Below are positions 34,953-46,094 of a stretch of 64,000 bases of DNA, in pieces. The position numbers were made by a program, and so were the translations under genes. Each line of letters begins with the position of its first letter. Within the stretch, counting starts at the first letter, position 1. The notes under the pieces were generated by a model that did no database searches, had not been told where the DNA came from, and saw only the letters and a program-made list of their open reading frames with translations. The stretch comes from Atriophallophorus winterbourni (Eukaryota > Platyhelminthes > Trematoda > Plagiorchiida > Microphallidae): contig JACCGJ010001398.1 in the NCBI GenBank assembly GCA_013407085.1, positions 16,872-80,871 on the forward strand. The letters run 5' to 3'.

Positions 34953-35001
34953 CGACAATTAGAATGGCACACAGTACGGAGAGAATGTTGAGTTTAAGCA
35001 T
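34953..35001 (-). CDS. Micro-exon gene, exon 1 (signal peptide)
   Basis: ATG at 35001 opens MLKLNILSVLCAILIV, a short basic start and hydrophobic core typical of a signal peptide, followed by one base of the next codon and a GTGAGT donor. Joined to exon 2 it gives VTGA, a plausible signal peptidase site. Chosen because it is the only ATG between the TATA box and a strong donor in frame. Confidence 0.85.
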
Positions 35002-35053
35002 GCTGAATTTAATATTACGATATTACGTTTAATGTACAGTGATTTTATCACTG

Positions 35054-35061
35054 TTTTTATA
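35054..35061 (-). promoter_or_regulatory. TATA box of the micro-exon gene
   Basis: Minus-strand TATAAAAA lies 53 bases upstream of the ATG, so a start of transcription about 25-30 bases further on would leave a leader of roughly 25-30 bases. Confidence 0.6.
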
Positions 35062-36171
35062 CTGTTCAGTTGACCTTAAATTACAAAATCTGAGAAAAAA
35101 TGTTAGAAAATGTGCGTAGATATGCGCGGGAATGACCAAATATGGACGTAAAAATTTCAACCATATACGTGTGCACCATTTAAACACGTTAAAGTACAAT
35201 TTGCAATCGCGTTACTCAATATACTTTGTATTTTCCCGAGAACATTGAAATAAAAACAATATTTAATGACTGTATTGAATAAACAGAAGCAAAAATTAAA
35301 GAAAAATTGTATGCCGAAACTTAATTATTCATTTCATCGTACTTGAACCAATATGGAACACATTGCAGACACTCAGCGTTAAAGATAAATAAATAAAAAT
35401 TGAAAGCTCTGCATTTGTGCTACTTTATTATATGAATACAATGTTCCGTGACTAAACATAAAGCCTTATTAATTTAAAAACGATTATATACTTTTAATCT
35501 ACGGACGTATCAAACTCGCTGATAAGGTGCTATCATGTAGATGTTTGTATATTACTTTCTTTTAGGGTTGAGGATTGTGATTCAAAGCACCATGACATTA
35601 GCTCATAACTTTAACCTCGCGGAGTGAAACATCACTTTCAGATTCCGTTGTGAAAATAGAGTTTCAACAGTATATTTATATTAGTAAAATTCATATACAC
35701 TCCAAGCTGTATATTAACAGCTTTTCCGGGTTTTTACATGAAAATTAGGTGCGTTTTGATATTATAATAGGTGCCTCCGACAGCCGCATCGGAAAACATT
35801 TATGCCAGACAATCGTGTGTCGTTAGAATAGGTTTTTAATACAAAAGGCAGTAAAGATGGGGTCTAATCACGAACTTAAGAATGCTATTCAGAACACAAG
35901 AGCAGGACACAATCAAGTTTTCAGGGGACGACAATCGCAAACACACAATGAATAGGGCTTGAAGAAGATTGCATTTAAACGTTTTAAGCCACAATATCCT
36001 CGAAAGCATAAGGAGAAGGACAACGTCAGAGGCAATCGAACGATATGCGATTCGTCGAGAAATGGTTAAAGGAGCCTTGCCTGCCGAAGGCTTGAATTGT
36101 ACCTGTCTGCACGAATTCGACCAACAAGTCAGATCGAATTAACAATCATGACATAGATATTTCAGGACTGT
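35062..36171. other. Upstream of the micro-exon gene, no gene seen
   Basis: AT-rich to about 35.75 kb. From 35.78 kb composition rises and resembles decayed element DNA leading into the LTR-like relic; no motif is clear. Confidence 0.4.
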
Positions 36172-36345
36172 GTTGTGGTTGTTCAATTGCCTATATATAG
36201 TTCTCGGCCTTGAGCTTAATAAACGCTTATGAGCAATCGTCTTTCTCTTGTTGTTGCAAGATTCGTGGATTAACGTGTTGGAATGGTAGACCTCAGGGAT
36301 GAATCGAAATGCAACCGATGTGCCAGTGTGCAAAGTTTTACGTTA
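36172..36345 (+). mobile_element. LTR-like relic (copy 2)
   Basis: Aligns in order with 4266-4450 (AATAAACGC, CAATCG, GATTCGTGG, AACGTGTT, GACCTCAGGGATGAATC). See copy 1 for limits. Confidence 0.4.
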
Positions 36346-36985
36346 CGTGATTTATTCTTGGAACGATGAGCCGAATGTTGCGATAAGTGGCCAATGTTTG
36401 TCAGCTGTCACTCATTGACCTGGAATGAACTGGAGCAATCATTTCCGGACACTCTCTGCACTAGCTACACTAGTATTGAAGAGACAAATGATGAAGTCAA
36501 TGAGTTCCGAAACCCAATGTCTTCAACCGCTATAGTGATGTCCATTGTTCGGATGTTGATACAAGTGTGTTATGTAGAACAATAAATGAAACTAAAAGAA
36601 AACTTTTCAACTATTTCAAGTGGACAATTAAACGTCAACTTTAGCATCACGTAGACAAGTAAATTTCAATAAAGTATAGCCATTTGACGATCTTATCCTA
36701 GCTCATATTTGGTTATAAATATCAACTTTTGCATGAGCTGGTCGCCTTATATATGGTCAATGAAAATGTAAGCTAAATCACACAACGAACGGTCAAATTG
36801 TAGACCATAGACCAAATTGTCACAACTAAAGACAACTGAATCCTTTGCATTGACTGTGTACTCCAGGATTTTATTATTGAAAAGAAGTACTGAATTCTCA
36901 CCGCTTTGCAAAATAGACAATTAGCACTATCGAGGATAGAAGTATTAAAAACCTCATCAGAAATGCAGTCTTCTTCGCGTTTTGT
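36346..36985. other. Unassigned stretch
   Basis: Small open frames only, no recognisable motif. Confidence 0.35.
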
Positions 36986-37092
36986 CTAACTTCGATGTAC
37001 ATCATAACCGCTTGAATTCTTTATGCTTCACAGCTTTTCGAATCATTAGCTTTTTATCACCATAAAATCTTGATTCTTGATTCTTGATTGAC
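36985..37092 (+). mobile_element. CR1-type 3' terminus (tail only)
   Basis: Ends in three TTGATTC-type units (CTTGATTCTTGATTCTTGATT), the same architecture as the tail at 27.24 kb. Coding sequence ahead of it is not readable. Confidence 0.5.
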
Positions 37093-37439
37093 TAAACCGT
37101 GCGATTCGGGAGAAACAGTCTCTCTCACTGTGCTCACAGCGATAGTCAGTAATCGGTTGAAGATGCACGCTAATGGAGTGATCAACGATGATAAGTTGTG
37201 AGCAGTATGTATACATTCCCGACATACAAACGATGCTAAACACAATGCCTCCAAAATGAGCGGTCAAGAGCAACTCGTGGGATCAGTCACGAGCTTTTTA
37301 TTTATCGCTTGCAAACATATTTAGATCGGAAGTGCGGTCTGCCAAAGGGTCAACTTTTTGGTTTCAATTCAAATAGAATAAATCTTAGGAACACTTCTAT
37401 TTTCTATACTGCACACACGACTTAGCCTGCGCAAACAGT

Positions 37440-38060
37440 GCTATCTTAGTAGGTTGAACATGCTCTGTTGACAAGCATTTGAAAGCATTTCGTCATTCGT
37501 AAATTTGTCCATCCGTTAAAAATTCAATATACAGTGGACTGGTCACAGGCTTCTGACATACGAACTAGCATCAACATTTGCTATCTGGATATGCATAAAG
37601 CATTTAACCGAATTGATTCACTTTCGACTAATGCAGAAGGGGCATTATATGCGTATCACTGGACAGTTACTCGTATAGATTTGATGTTACCTGACTGTGC
37701 GCAAGAGAATTGTGAGAATAAACAGAGTACATTCACGGGACATTGATGCATGTCCCGGCGTACCCCAAAGTTGCAATCATGGGGCAAATACTTGTCTTAT
37801 TTTACTTCACCGACCTACTACAGACGCTCTAAGATTATTCCCTTTGCAGATGATATTAAAATTGGAAGCGGGTAAATTCTACAGCTGACTGTGTACAGTT
37901 ACAAAATGTTTGTAATGCTCCACATGAATGGTCGGTATGGAATTGGCTTCCATTCATTTCACACAAATGCAAGATCCTGCACATTGCACATTAATCCATC
38001 CGAGTACCAATATCAATTTGGACAGACTCGGTGTATAAAATTTAAAGACGATTGTTAGAT
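37440..38060 (+). pseudogene. CR1 reverse transcriptase fragment
   Basis: DWSQASDIRTSINICYLDMHKAFNRID (read in pieces), a PGVPQS motif at 37.75 kb and PFADDIKI at 37.84 kb are reverse transcriptase motifs of the CR1-A type. Heavily broken. Confidence 0.8.
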
Positions 38061-38379
38061 TTCAGTTATTAAATATGATAAACTTATTTTCTTGAGCTCA
38101 ACTGTGATCGCTAGTGGAATTGGCACGTCAATATTGGGTTCACGCTGCTTGACGTCGATTCTCAGCTTAAAACACCATTGAGTTTATTATTTACAAATTA
38201 GTTTATCCAGCAACAGCTATAGAATGAAAGAAACAAGAGTAGATAGCATTTGTTATAATGGTGAATTTTATGTGTTCTTTCCATGTTTGTTGCAGATAAA
38301 TGCGCTATCAGTACAATCATTATATACGGAAACCACAAATAATTGCCTATATGCAAACTCACAATGCCTGGTAAACAAA

Positions 38380-40270
38380 CTAGCGGAAATAAAGTTCTAT
38401 GTATTCAGCACTCATTTGACGGCAGAGCATTAACTGAGACGGAGTTCCAAATCCACGTGAGCGATCGCTAGCTATCTATTCCATACATACCTCAATTTTG
38501 GAGATACTGCTTCAAACCAGGTGGGGGAGTAGCTTTTTACAACCGAGAACGTGTATATATCACGGTATTTGCATTCAATGACTTCTATCTGGAAGACAGT
38601 ATATGGTATAACTTGGAGCTAGACTCAGGAGATATTTTATCGTTGGTGTAGTTGAACATTCACCATCCTCAACGTGTGTACGCAATCATTTGCTCAGGAA
38701 AGTAATGCAGTATGTTGGAAAATAGCGCAATTCCCAATTACTTATTTTGGGAGGCTTTCATCTGCCTAAATTATTTAACCGATCAGATCAGTCACTCCAG
38801 GCATTAGACTACAAATTTTGCGAACTGCTCGATCACACACCCTGTATAACCATGTTTTCGAATATACTCGTCGAAGACTTTCGAAAGAGATATCTATCAT
38901 AGAATGGTCTTAATCACGGAAGCCACGGCAGTTGTTCTTTTTCAGTATCACATTCCGCTAGGTCGAAGCGACCACCTCGTTCTGCTCATTCAGTATGTGT
39001 GCCACGCCAGTAGAATGCTAAAACAAACAAAATTCCATAAATTGTGGATACTTTTGGCTTGATGGAAACGATCGAAGCGTTCGATGATCATAAAATCAAT
39101 TTCAGTGATCCAGACTCACACTGCACAACCATTACAGAGTACATCACAAAAAATGATACATTTAAATTTTACATATGTCACAAAGTATTAGAGCATTCGC
39201 ACTAGACAATGGTTTAGAAAGCGCAAATCGACATTGGTTATTCATAGGAATGAAGGAAAAGAATTCTCCTGAGCACAGTTTTCGTATTTACGAAATTCAG
39301 TCACAAATCTCACCCGGAAGATAAACGATATTACCGTCTTCAGCAACTAGTATGAATGCAAGGTAATCACAAATTGCTCGGTCGAACCTTTACCAACACC
39401 ACGGAGCTTAACCTCGGTATTTTTCCGATCTTCATAGATAACAGACTAACATATTCTGTCTTAGAAACGATAATGCTCTAGCCAGTCTTCATTCACGAGT
39501 TTTCAAACCTAAAAAATGTATTACTACCAACTGCATTGTCAGCACAATTTGTGCCGTAAATTATAAGCGATATATGTTTCGATTCTAAAATAGCGCGGCA
39601 CCAATTACGCAGGTTGATGGTAGCAAATCTCTGGTAGCCGATGGAATCACACCTGCAATCTGAAGTTATGCGACAGTTAATTGCGTGAACCAATCTGTGA
39701 TTTATTTATTCATTGTTTGAGGGAGAGCTTTGCACTGGCTCACTTAAAAGGGCAATCATTTACAAATGTGGAACTCGTTTGGACCCAGTAAATTACCACT
39801 CTATTACAGTACTCAGGTGATCATAAAATTATGGAGCGAATGTTCTGCGAAAGCTCGTGTGTCATCTCGAAATCCAACACTTGTTGTCAGAGTTCCAAAC
39901 GGATTTGGAATTCCGTTCTCGCTGGAGACAATTAACGACTGAAGAAAGGTAGTTGATGATGGTGGCTGAGTTCATTTGTGTCAATTGGACATATCTGAGG
40001 CGTTAGATTGCATGGGACATTTTATACTCCGGCGTCTGCTGCAAGAGGCTGTTAATAATGGGTGCCTTAATATCTGGCTGAGAAGCTACCTCCTTAATCG
40101 CAAATCAAATGTGCCTGTCGATGGTGTGAGGTCTAGGGTCATCGAAGCAACTAGTGGTGTCCTACAGGGTTTGATACTTGTTCAGGTTCTCATTTTGATG
40201 TTCATCAATGACCTTACTAAACTCGTCACAGCAAAGATGGTACCTTTTGTGGATGATGCGAAAATTTAGA
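38380..40270 (+). pseudogene. CR1 ORF2 copy, endonuclease to RT (decayed)
   Basis: GGGVAFYNRERV near 38.52 kb and LILGGFHLPKLF near 38.74 kb belong to the endonuclease; HSARSKRPP marks the former SDH region. The reverse transcriptase is readable only near its end: CQLDISEALDCMGHFIL, ATSGVLQGLILVQVLILMF and VPFVDDAKI (catalytic box now VDD) at 39.98-40.27 kb. Many stops and small deletions. Confidence 0.8.
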
Positions 40271-40579
40271 TAGAGTTCTACCACTCAACGCCTATATAAC
40301 TCCATTAAGCAAATTCACATAATATTTATACTACCAAATATATGTGCATCACACCTAGAATATACAGGATATTTTTCTATCAACAAATATGCTATCCATC
40401 TCTCAATGCCTCATTTGTTTGTCCTTATACAAATAAAATATTGTATTTAGAACTATAAGCTTTTAAAACATATATTTCCTAATCATAAATCGTCAATTTT
40501 AGAGCGGATGTTCTTGAAGCATACTAAGAGAAAAGGAACGTTCAGTAGAGCAATAACTTGATTTTAATCAGCACATTTA

Positions 40580-40890
40580 GTCGGAGCAGAAAACAACTGA
40601 TGTTCCTTGAGCAAGTGCATATTTCAGTATCTGCATACCAAGAGAGGTGAAGCGTAAATTAGGGCACAAATGTGAACAAAGCTTGCATATTTTATTAGAG
40701 GTTCCTGTATTACCTGCATAGTTCGGCATTTGTATGCAAAGAGAAACAGAGTTTAACTTAGGGTAATAATGTGATTTTAATTTGTACGTATTATTGGAGC
40801 ACAAAAACAATTGTTTTTCTTTGAGCAAGTGCATTGTTCAGCTTTTGCATACCAAGAGAGGTGAAGCGTAAATTGTGGCTAAAGTATAAA
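40580..40890 (-). repeat. ~115-bp repeat, inverted copy
   Basis: On the minus strand: GCACTTGCTCAA, TTGTTTTTGTGCTCC, CCGAACTATGCA, GCCCTAATTTACGCTTC, repeated about 115 bases apart in two to three units. Same family as 1985-2350. Confidence 0.65.
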
Positions 40891-41209
40891 GAAATTGAAA
40901 TAAGTTTACTGGTAATTGGTTAGAGCAGTTTCTGGATAACTGTTCAATTTTCAGTCTGTGCGTGATCAGATCGTCGGGTAAAGTAGTATCTCTAAATAAC
41001 ATTCAAAACAAACAGTTTTGTTCCACCTTTCATTCGAAATTAGTCAGAGTTGTAAGGAGTGATGGTCCTTTGTGTATGTAGTCTTTAATTCAGGAGAAAC
41101 CCGGTTGAGAAAATTAACTGAAGTGGTCTGAACGACCACGTTTTGCTTATTTTTAAAATGTGTTAATTTTCATCGTGCTGCGTTGCGGACTAATATATAT
41201 GCGTTCGCA
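40891..41209. other. Unassigned stretch
   Basis: No gene or repeat recognised. Confidence 0.35.
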
Positions 41210-41380
41210 CACTTTTGGACCTTATTATCTCTTGTCTGATATAGACCCCATTTTTCAGGGACTGAATATACATTCACAAGTTCATTTTTTGTTGCCCATA
41301 AATACAAACCATCTCCAAGGCCAGTATACATTGTAACTTGTACTTTCCATTCTGGCCTTGTTCTGTTTTACTGATTGCTG
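41210..41380 (+). repeat. Dispersed repeat, copy 2
   Basis: Matches 10816-10975 (GTTCATTTTTTGTTGCCCATAA, ATACAAACCAT, GGCCAGTATACA). Confidence 0.45.
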
Positions 41381-41429
41381 GGTTGATAACAACGCAACTT
41401 GATTGATAGAACGCAACGACTGTGTCAGC

Positions 41430-42010
41430 TACATTATCTGCCTTCATCCTAACACTATGACAAGTACGTTCAGCTCACGGCCTGCAGGCATGGTTGTGTT
41501 TAACCTATCGAAACCGATTCTACTGACAAATGAGTGGGCGAAGGCGGTACACTGAGAACTCAAACTCAGTTTGTGTCTAAGCAGGTGTAGTTCATAAAGA
41601 CGGTCCAGCTAAGGGAAAGAAAGCCAAAATCTCAAACCTCAACTACTTTGTGGTGACATTCAATCCTGGAAATGAATTCGAGATGAAACTTTGAGTGAAA
41701 TATGTAACATGCGTTAGTCAATCTGCAGTAGAATTTTAATTCCGTCCTAGCATCTTCTGCTACAGCATCGTTGTCAAAATGCTTCAGCCCAGCCGTTTCT
41801 TTGGTTTCAGTGGTGGTTTTCAGAAGGTGCACTTGATGCACAAGCAAGATCATTTTCCCATATTGAAACGCCCTCGCGTAAATCTAAGTGGACCAATGGA
41901 GATAATACACATTTTCGTTTCTGTAAGCAATATCAGAGGAAGCAGCATATGTCGGTTAAAACCTGTGACTTGACTGGCTTTGAGCTCAGCACCTTAAGAT
42001 GCTTCATACG
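41430..42010 (+). mobile_element. RTE-A 5' leader fragment
   Basis: Parallels 49.08-49.64 kb over its length: CGGCCTGCA, the GTCCAGCTAAGGGAAAG block, TGTGGTGACAT, CAGCATCGTTG, GTTTCAGTGGTG, GACCAATGGAGA, GGAAGCAGCA-ATG-CGGTTAAAA and GAGCTCAGC. No coding part of the element follows, which is unusual because RTE insertions normally lose the 5' side. Confidence 0.7.
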
Positions 42011-42580
42011 CTGAAAATGAACTTCACGTGTGATTAATAAGCTACTGCCAAGTACAAGCTGAGCAACCTTGACCAAATTATTGCCTTCGAGTCACAGTAT
42101 GCTTTCATCATTTGTTGCATGCATGTTGTTATGAGCGAACCGCAAAACTGACTGCACCAGCGAAACAAACTGCTGACACACTTATCAATTTTAAAACTGG
42201 TAACATTGCTATATACTTCTTGGATTTCATCAACATCTCTTAAATATTTAAAATGTACTATATTTAATTTTCATTAGTAGAGAGCTAAAATGCTTGAAGG
42301 TTGTCATTGGTGCCATACAAAAGACGCAAATACCAAACGCAGGTATGTCGACAGAAAGTGATTCCATATTTTTAAAAAGCAATGAGTCGTTATGAGCTTC
42401 AACTGCATACCCTTGGTTTTGCCCTGAAAAACAGCGTGAAAAATAGAAAAACAAAGCACAAGAGGAATAATATGGATTTGAACTATCAATCTGATGTACA
42501 GTAAGAGTACCATCAAGTTAGTCAATATTTGGTAGTGACATTCTCCGCTATGTCTGCTGAAATAGACGCTAACAATCATG
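42011..42580. other. Unassigned stretch
   Basis: Short overlapping minus frames (42248-42579) without motifs. Confidence 0.35.
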
Positions 42581-43925
42581 GTCTCACAACAGGAACACGG
42601 AAATGTATCTGATACGGACCTGTCTAAGACGACTGCCTTCTCAGTGTTTTTCAGTAGCGTTCAACGACGGGATAATTCTTCAAATGTACCGTCCGGTCTG
42701 CTTGGACTGCCACCTGGTGTCCATGTATTAGACGAGATGTCCTTCAATGAGGCTGAGGTGCATGATGCACTTATCCATGTTCGCGTCAACAAATCTAAGG
42801 GACCGGATGGTATCGACTCAATTATTCCTAAACTTTTAGCCTCAGTGTTTAACGAACCGTTTTTGCAAGCTCTTTAATTCATACCCGCAGCTGGGAGTGG
42901 TTCCCCGTAAGTGTAAAGAAGCCATAGTCGTGCCAAAACACAAGGGTGGTTGCAGGTCAATTCTTGGGAACTATAGACATGTCAACCAGACTAGCATCGT
43001 CTCAGAAGTACTAGAAAAACTATTGCGTGTCAGAATCTTATTCGACATTCTCTACTGAGTGTAACTTAACATGGATTTCTTAAGGGTAGATCATGCCTGA
43101 CTAACCTTCTTAGTTTTCTCGATACTGCAAATAAAATGCTGGACGAAGGAACGCTAGTCGGAGCCCTCTACTTAGATTTTAGCAAGGCGTTTGATTCCGT
43201 GATTCACCGCCATCTCGATATTAGGCTGGCAGTAAAACGCCTACGGGGTAGTCTACCTGCAGGGATAAATGCATTCCTTTAATGTAGGAAATTTAGAGTT
43301 CGGGTTGGATCTACGTTGTCTAGCCAACTCGACGTGATGAATGTGGTCCCTCAAGGTTCGGTTCTGGGTCCTGTTCTATTCCTAATTTTCATTTATGACC
43401 TGTCGTCTGCCTTGAAGTGTCCGTGCTTCATTTTCGCGGATAATGTGAAGTTCATCGGATCAAGGGATGACGATACCTTGATGCACGGACTTGAGCGGGT
43501 CATAAAGTGGTTATACCAGTGGGACCTCCCACTGAACCTTGATAAGTGCAAACTCTTATCAGCACTGGGTGATAAGATTTCGGTCCAGGTGTCGGGAAAT
43601 TCCCTCAGTGTTAACGCCGCACAGTGTGGTAAGTATTTTGGATTACTGGTTAGGGCTGACCTCAAATAGGAGGACCAATGTGCCTCTGCAGCTTAGCGTG
43701 CACGCAAGGTACATTTTCGGCTGAAATCAGTGCTATCGAGCAGAGGACCCGATATATTCATGCTACTTTACAGGGCATGAGTTCGGCCGCATACCATAAG
43801 GACAACCTTCCATTTGAAAGCGTACAGCGCCTCGCAACTCGCATGATTGAGGGTCAACGAAGGAAACTGTACGCTGCACGCCTAATGTCTCTCGATCTTT
43901 TCTCCTTATGCATCGTCGTTTAATA
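42580..43925 (+). pseudogene. CR1-B copy 2 reverse transcriptase
   Basis: Open pieces at 42578-42877, 43316-43669 and 43678-43923 cover most of the enzyme. The catalytic box is FADN, identical to copy 1. Stops and shifts elsewhere differ from copy 1, so the two copies decayed separately. Confidence 0.88.
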
Positions 43926-44028
43926 GGTGACTTGATTGAAACCGTTGAGGTTTTGAAGGGTTTGAGTGTCGTGCTAATGAACGACTTCTTTACCTTAATT
44001 CTAGACCTGGGCATTAGGGGCCATTCAC

Positions 44029-44342
44029 TTAACACGTTGGCGCGATTTCCGATTCTGTAGTTTTTCGCTGCGGGCGGCATGTTCTAACTTTTATATGAAT
44101 TTTGTATCATTTTTGACATATTTGGTTTTACATATAAAGGTATTCCTCCATAAAATTATTTATTTCAACACTTTTAATTACAGATTCAATGTGTTGAGGC
44201 ATAAATTTAGTGAATTGAAAACGGAAATACAATTATTTTAAAAAGTATATTTTTTTGTTGGCGTGTAACACATATATACACATCGCGTTTTTGCAAAGTT
44301 CTGCATGTACACATATAGCGCACATCGCGGCCAACGTGTTAA
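44029..44342. mobile_element. piggyBac-like MITE in CR1-B copy 2
   Basis: 306 bp (44033-44338) with inverted ends CACGTTGGC-GCGAT and ATCGCGGCCAACGTG, flanked on both sides by TTAA (44029-44032, 44339-44342). Removing it and one TTAA restores the reading CACTTAAAATTGCAAAG, which matches the empty site in CR1-B copy 1 (CACTTGAAAATGCTAAG). TTAA duplication is the hallmark of piggyBac transposases. No coding capacity, so non-autonomous. Confidence 0.85.
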
Positions 44343-44552
44343 AATTGCAAAGAAGCGATGTCGGCTAGCCTCCCAGAAACACTTTTCATCCCTGGGGTGG
44401 TAAACGTCGGAAAATTCTTCCAGAAGAACTTATAACCTGCAGTTCTGTCTCGAGATTTAGGCAACTGGGTAAGTTTTTCCTGGATATTCTCCCTAATTGC
44501 TCTACAAGCTTGTGTATTTCACCTTTCAGCGTATTCCCGTAAATCAAGGAAA

Positions 44553-46094
44553 TGCTATATGCTAATGAAGGCAAACAGAAAGAAACCGTTAGTGATGTGT
44601 AACTGCGGGTCTATGAGCAACACATTACTTTGGTTATAAAGCTATAATCATGAACATAACTAACGGTTAGCTAAAAACATTACACTCCAGACAAACATAA
44701 ATCGAATCTGTGTTTATTCGGTTAAATGCCAATTTCAATCAGCATCATAAACAACATCACACAATCGTTTCAAGTAAATTACATTATGCAGAATCAATAT
44801 GCGTTGCTATAGGCAAACAGTATTTTTTGCTCAAAATTCTATGCATAAATGACAGACTACTTTCAGTTTGTGAGTAATCACATCGCAAAACATTTTTTCA
44901 ATTACTAAATTCAAATTAGAGGTTGTAGCGCTAATTTCAGCCTTGTGATGCGAAAGTACGTTTCCCATAAAATAACAATAAGATATCTGGTTTACCCGTT
45001 GAAAATGAAACACGTTTTCTTCTTTCTTATTAATCCCTTATTTTGATTAATAACTAGATGCCTCCTAACTGCTCATCTTGGTCTACTAAAGACTTTTGCG
45101 AATTTCTAATTGTTAAATAACTTTCAAGTTCGCTTGGGTTGTTAAATTGTATCTGCCTACTTGTCATTTATCAGTAGTTCAAATGCAAAATACCTTCATA
45201 CGGGTCAAGGATCACTTAGGTAATTACGAGCGCTAACGATATCACTGAGCATTTTCAGAAACTATTGGTAACCGGAAAAGAGTTCTAATTTAGATATTTT
45301 GCAATTGCGCTGTTTCGGACGAAGAAGCTCAAATATTAATCCACTCTCAACATTGTCCTAGTCGGGCAGATTTATCACGGAACCGAAGAACGATTACATT
45401 TTTATTGTACCCATTTGAGCGCTTTCCAAATTCTACCCTGATAGTCCCATATATTAAAGAATTGTTGAATAGGTTAAATACACAGTAATTGGATATTCAT
45501 TGTTTTATCCCACCTATTCTTAGCCCAAATGTACATTCGACTACCCAAGATAACTGTTCGTTGTTCTAAGACAAAGAATCGCCTAAAACTTATTGCTGAC
45601 AAAATAGTTTCCATGGCTCATAAGGAATATGATTTATTGAACAAATGTGCTGCAGTATCTATATTGACTGTTTGGAAGACTTGCAGAATTTTGCATATTA
45701 TGGACTATTTATGTCGTGCAACGCGATCTTGTATCGCTGAATGGGTTTAAGTCGTTAGGTCATTTGTGTGGCATTCTGAAGTCCATATAATCTGTTGTAA
45801 TCCCATTTGCACGTGAATGACCAGATTGATTAGATATGAAAACATTAAACAAAAGTAACTTAAATGTTTAAATTTTGCTTTCTTTCATCTTTGAAAAGAA
45901 CTTTGAATTTACAATCGTGAGTTACAGATAAATTTTGTGTTGAGATATAAAGGCGGTAATTTAGTATTTATCAATTTGCTATTCGCCCTCCAGATTTCAA
46001 AATTATAGCGCACTGAATGAAAATGAGAACAAAACTTTACTGGCATTGTTATGCTGGTACCAATATCAGTTAAGTTACTATCAATATATATATA
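44553..46094. other. AT-rich stretch, no gene seen
   Basis: Only short frames without motifs; no splice-flanked short exons found on either strand. Confidence 0.4.

Larger units (their letters stand above)
20004..35061 (-). other. Micro-exon gene (MEG-like), whole locus
   Basis: Minus-strand gene model of 22 coding exons over 15 kb, from a TATA box at 35054-35061 to an ATTAAA at 20004-20009. Exon 1 encodes a signal peptide. Exons 2 and 3 (19 and 33 nt) set the phase so that each later exon begins with the third base of a codon. Eighteen exons of 12-24 nt follow, all multiples of three (mostly 21), then a candidate last exon. Exon joins give 169 residues with no stop. Many later exons are open in this phase only. 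The pattern of signal peptide plus symmetric micro-exons is that of the MEG genes of schistosomes and related flukes, whose secreted products vary by exon skipping. Which MEG family, if any, is unknown; I recognise no protein domain. Exact 3' end and possible missed exons remain open. Confidence 0.85.
42580..44552 (+). mobile_element. CR1 family B, copy 2 (5'-truncated)
   Basis: Begins at the linker-RT boundary and follows copy 1 from 7083 to 8800: FSSVQRRDNSSNVPSGLLGLPPG, GPDGIDSIIPKLL, YLDFSKAFDSVIH, VVPQGSVLGPVLFLIF, IFADNVKFIGS. Frameshifts near 43.0 and 43.28 kb. Contains a 306-bp insertion at 44033-44338. Confidence 0.88.
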
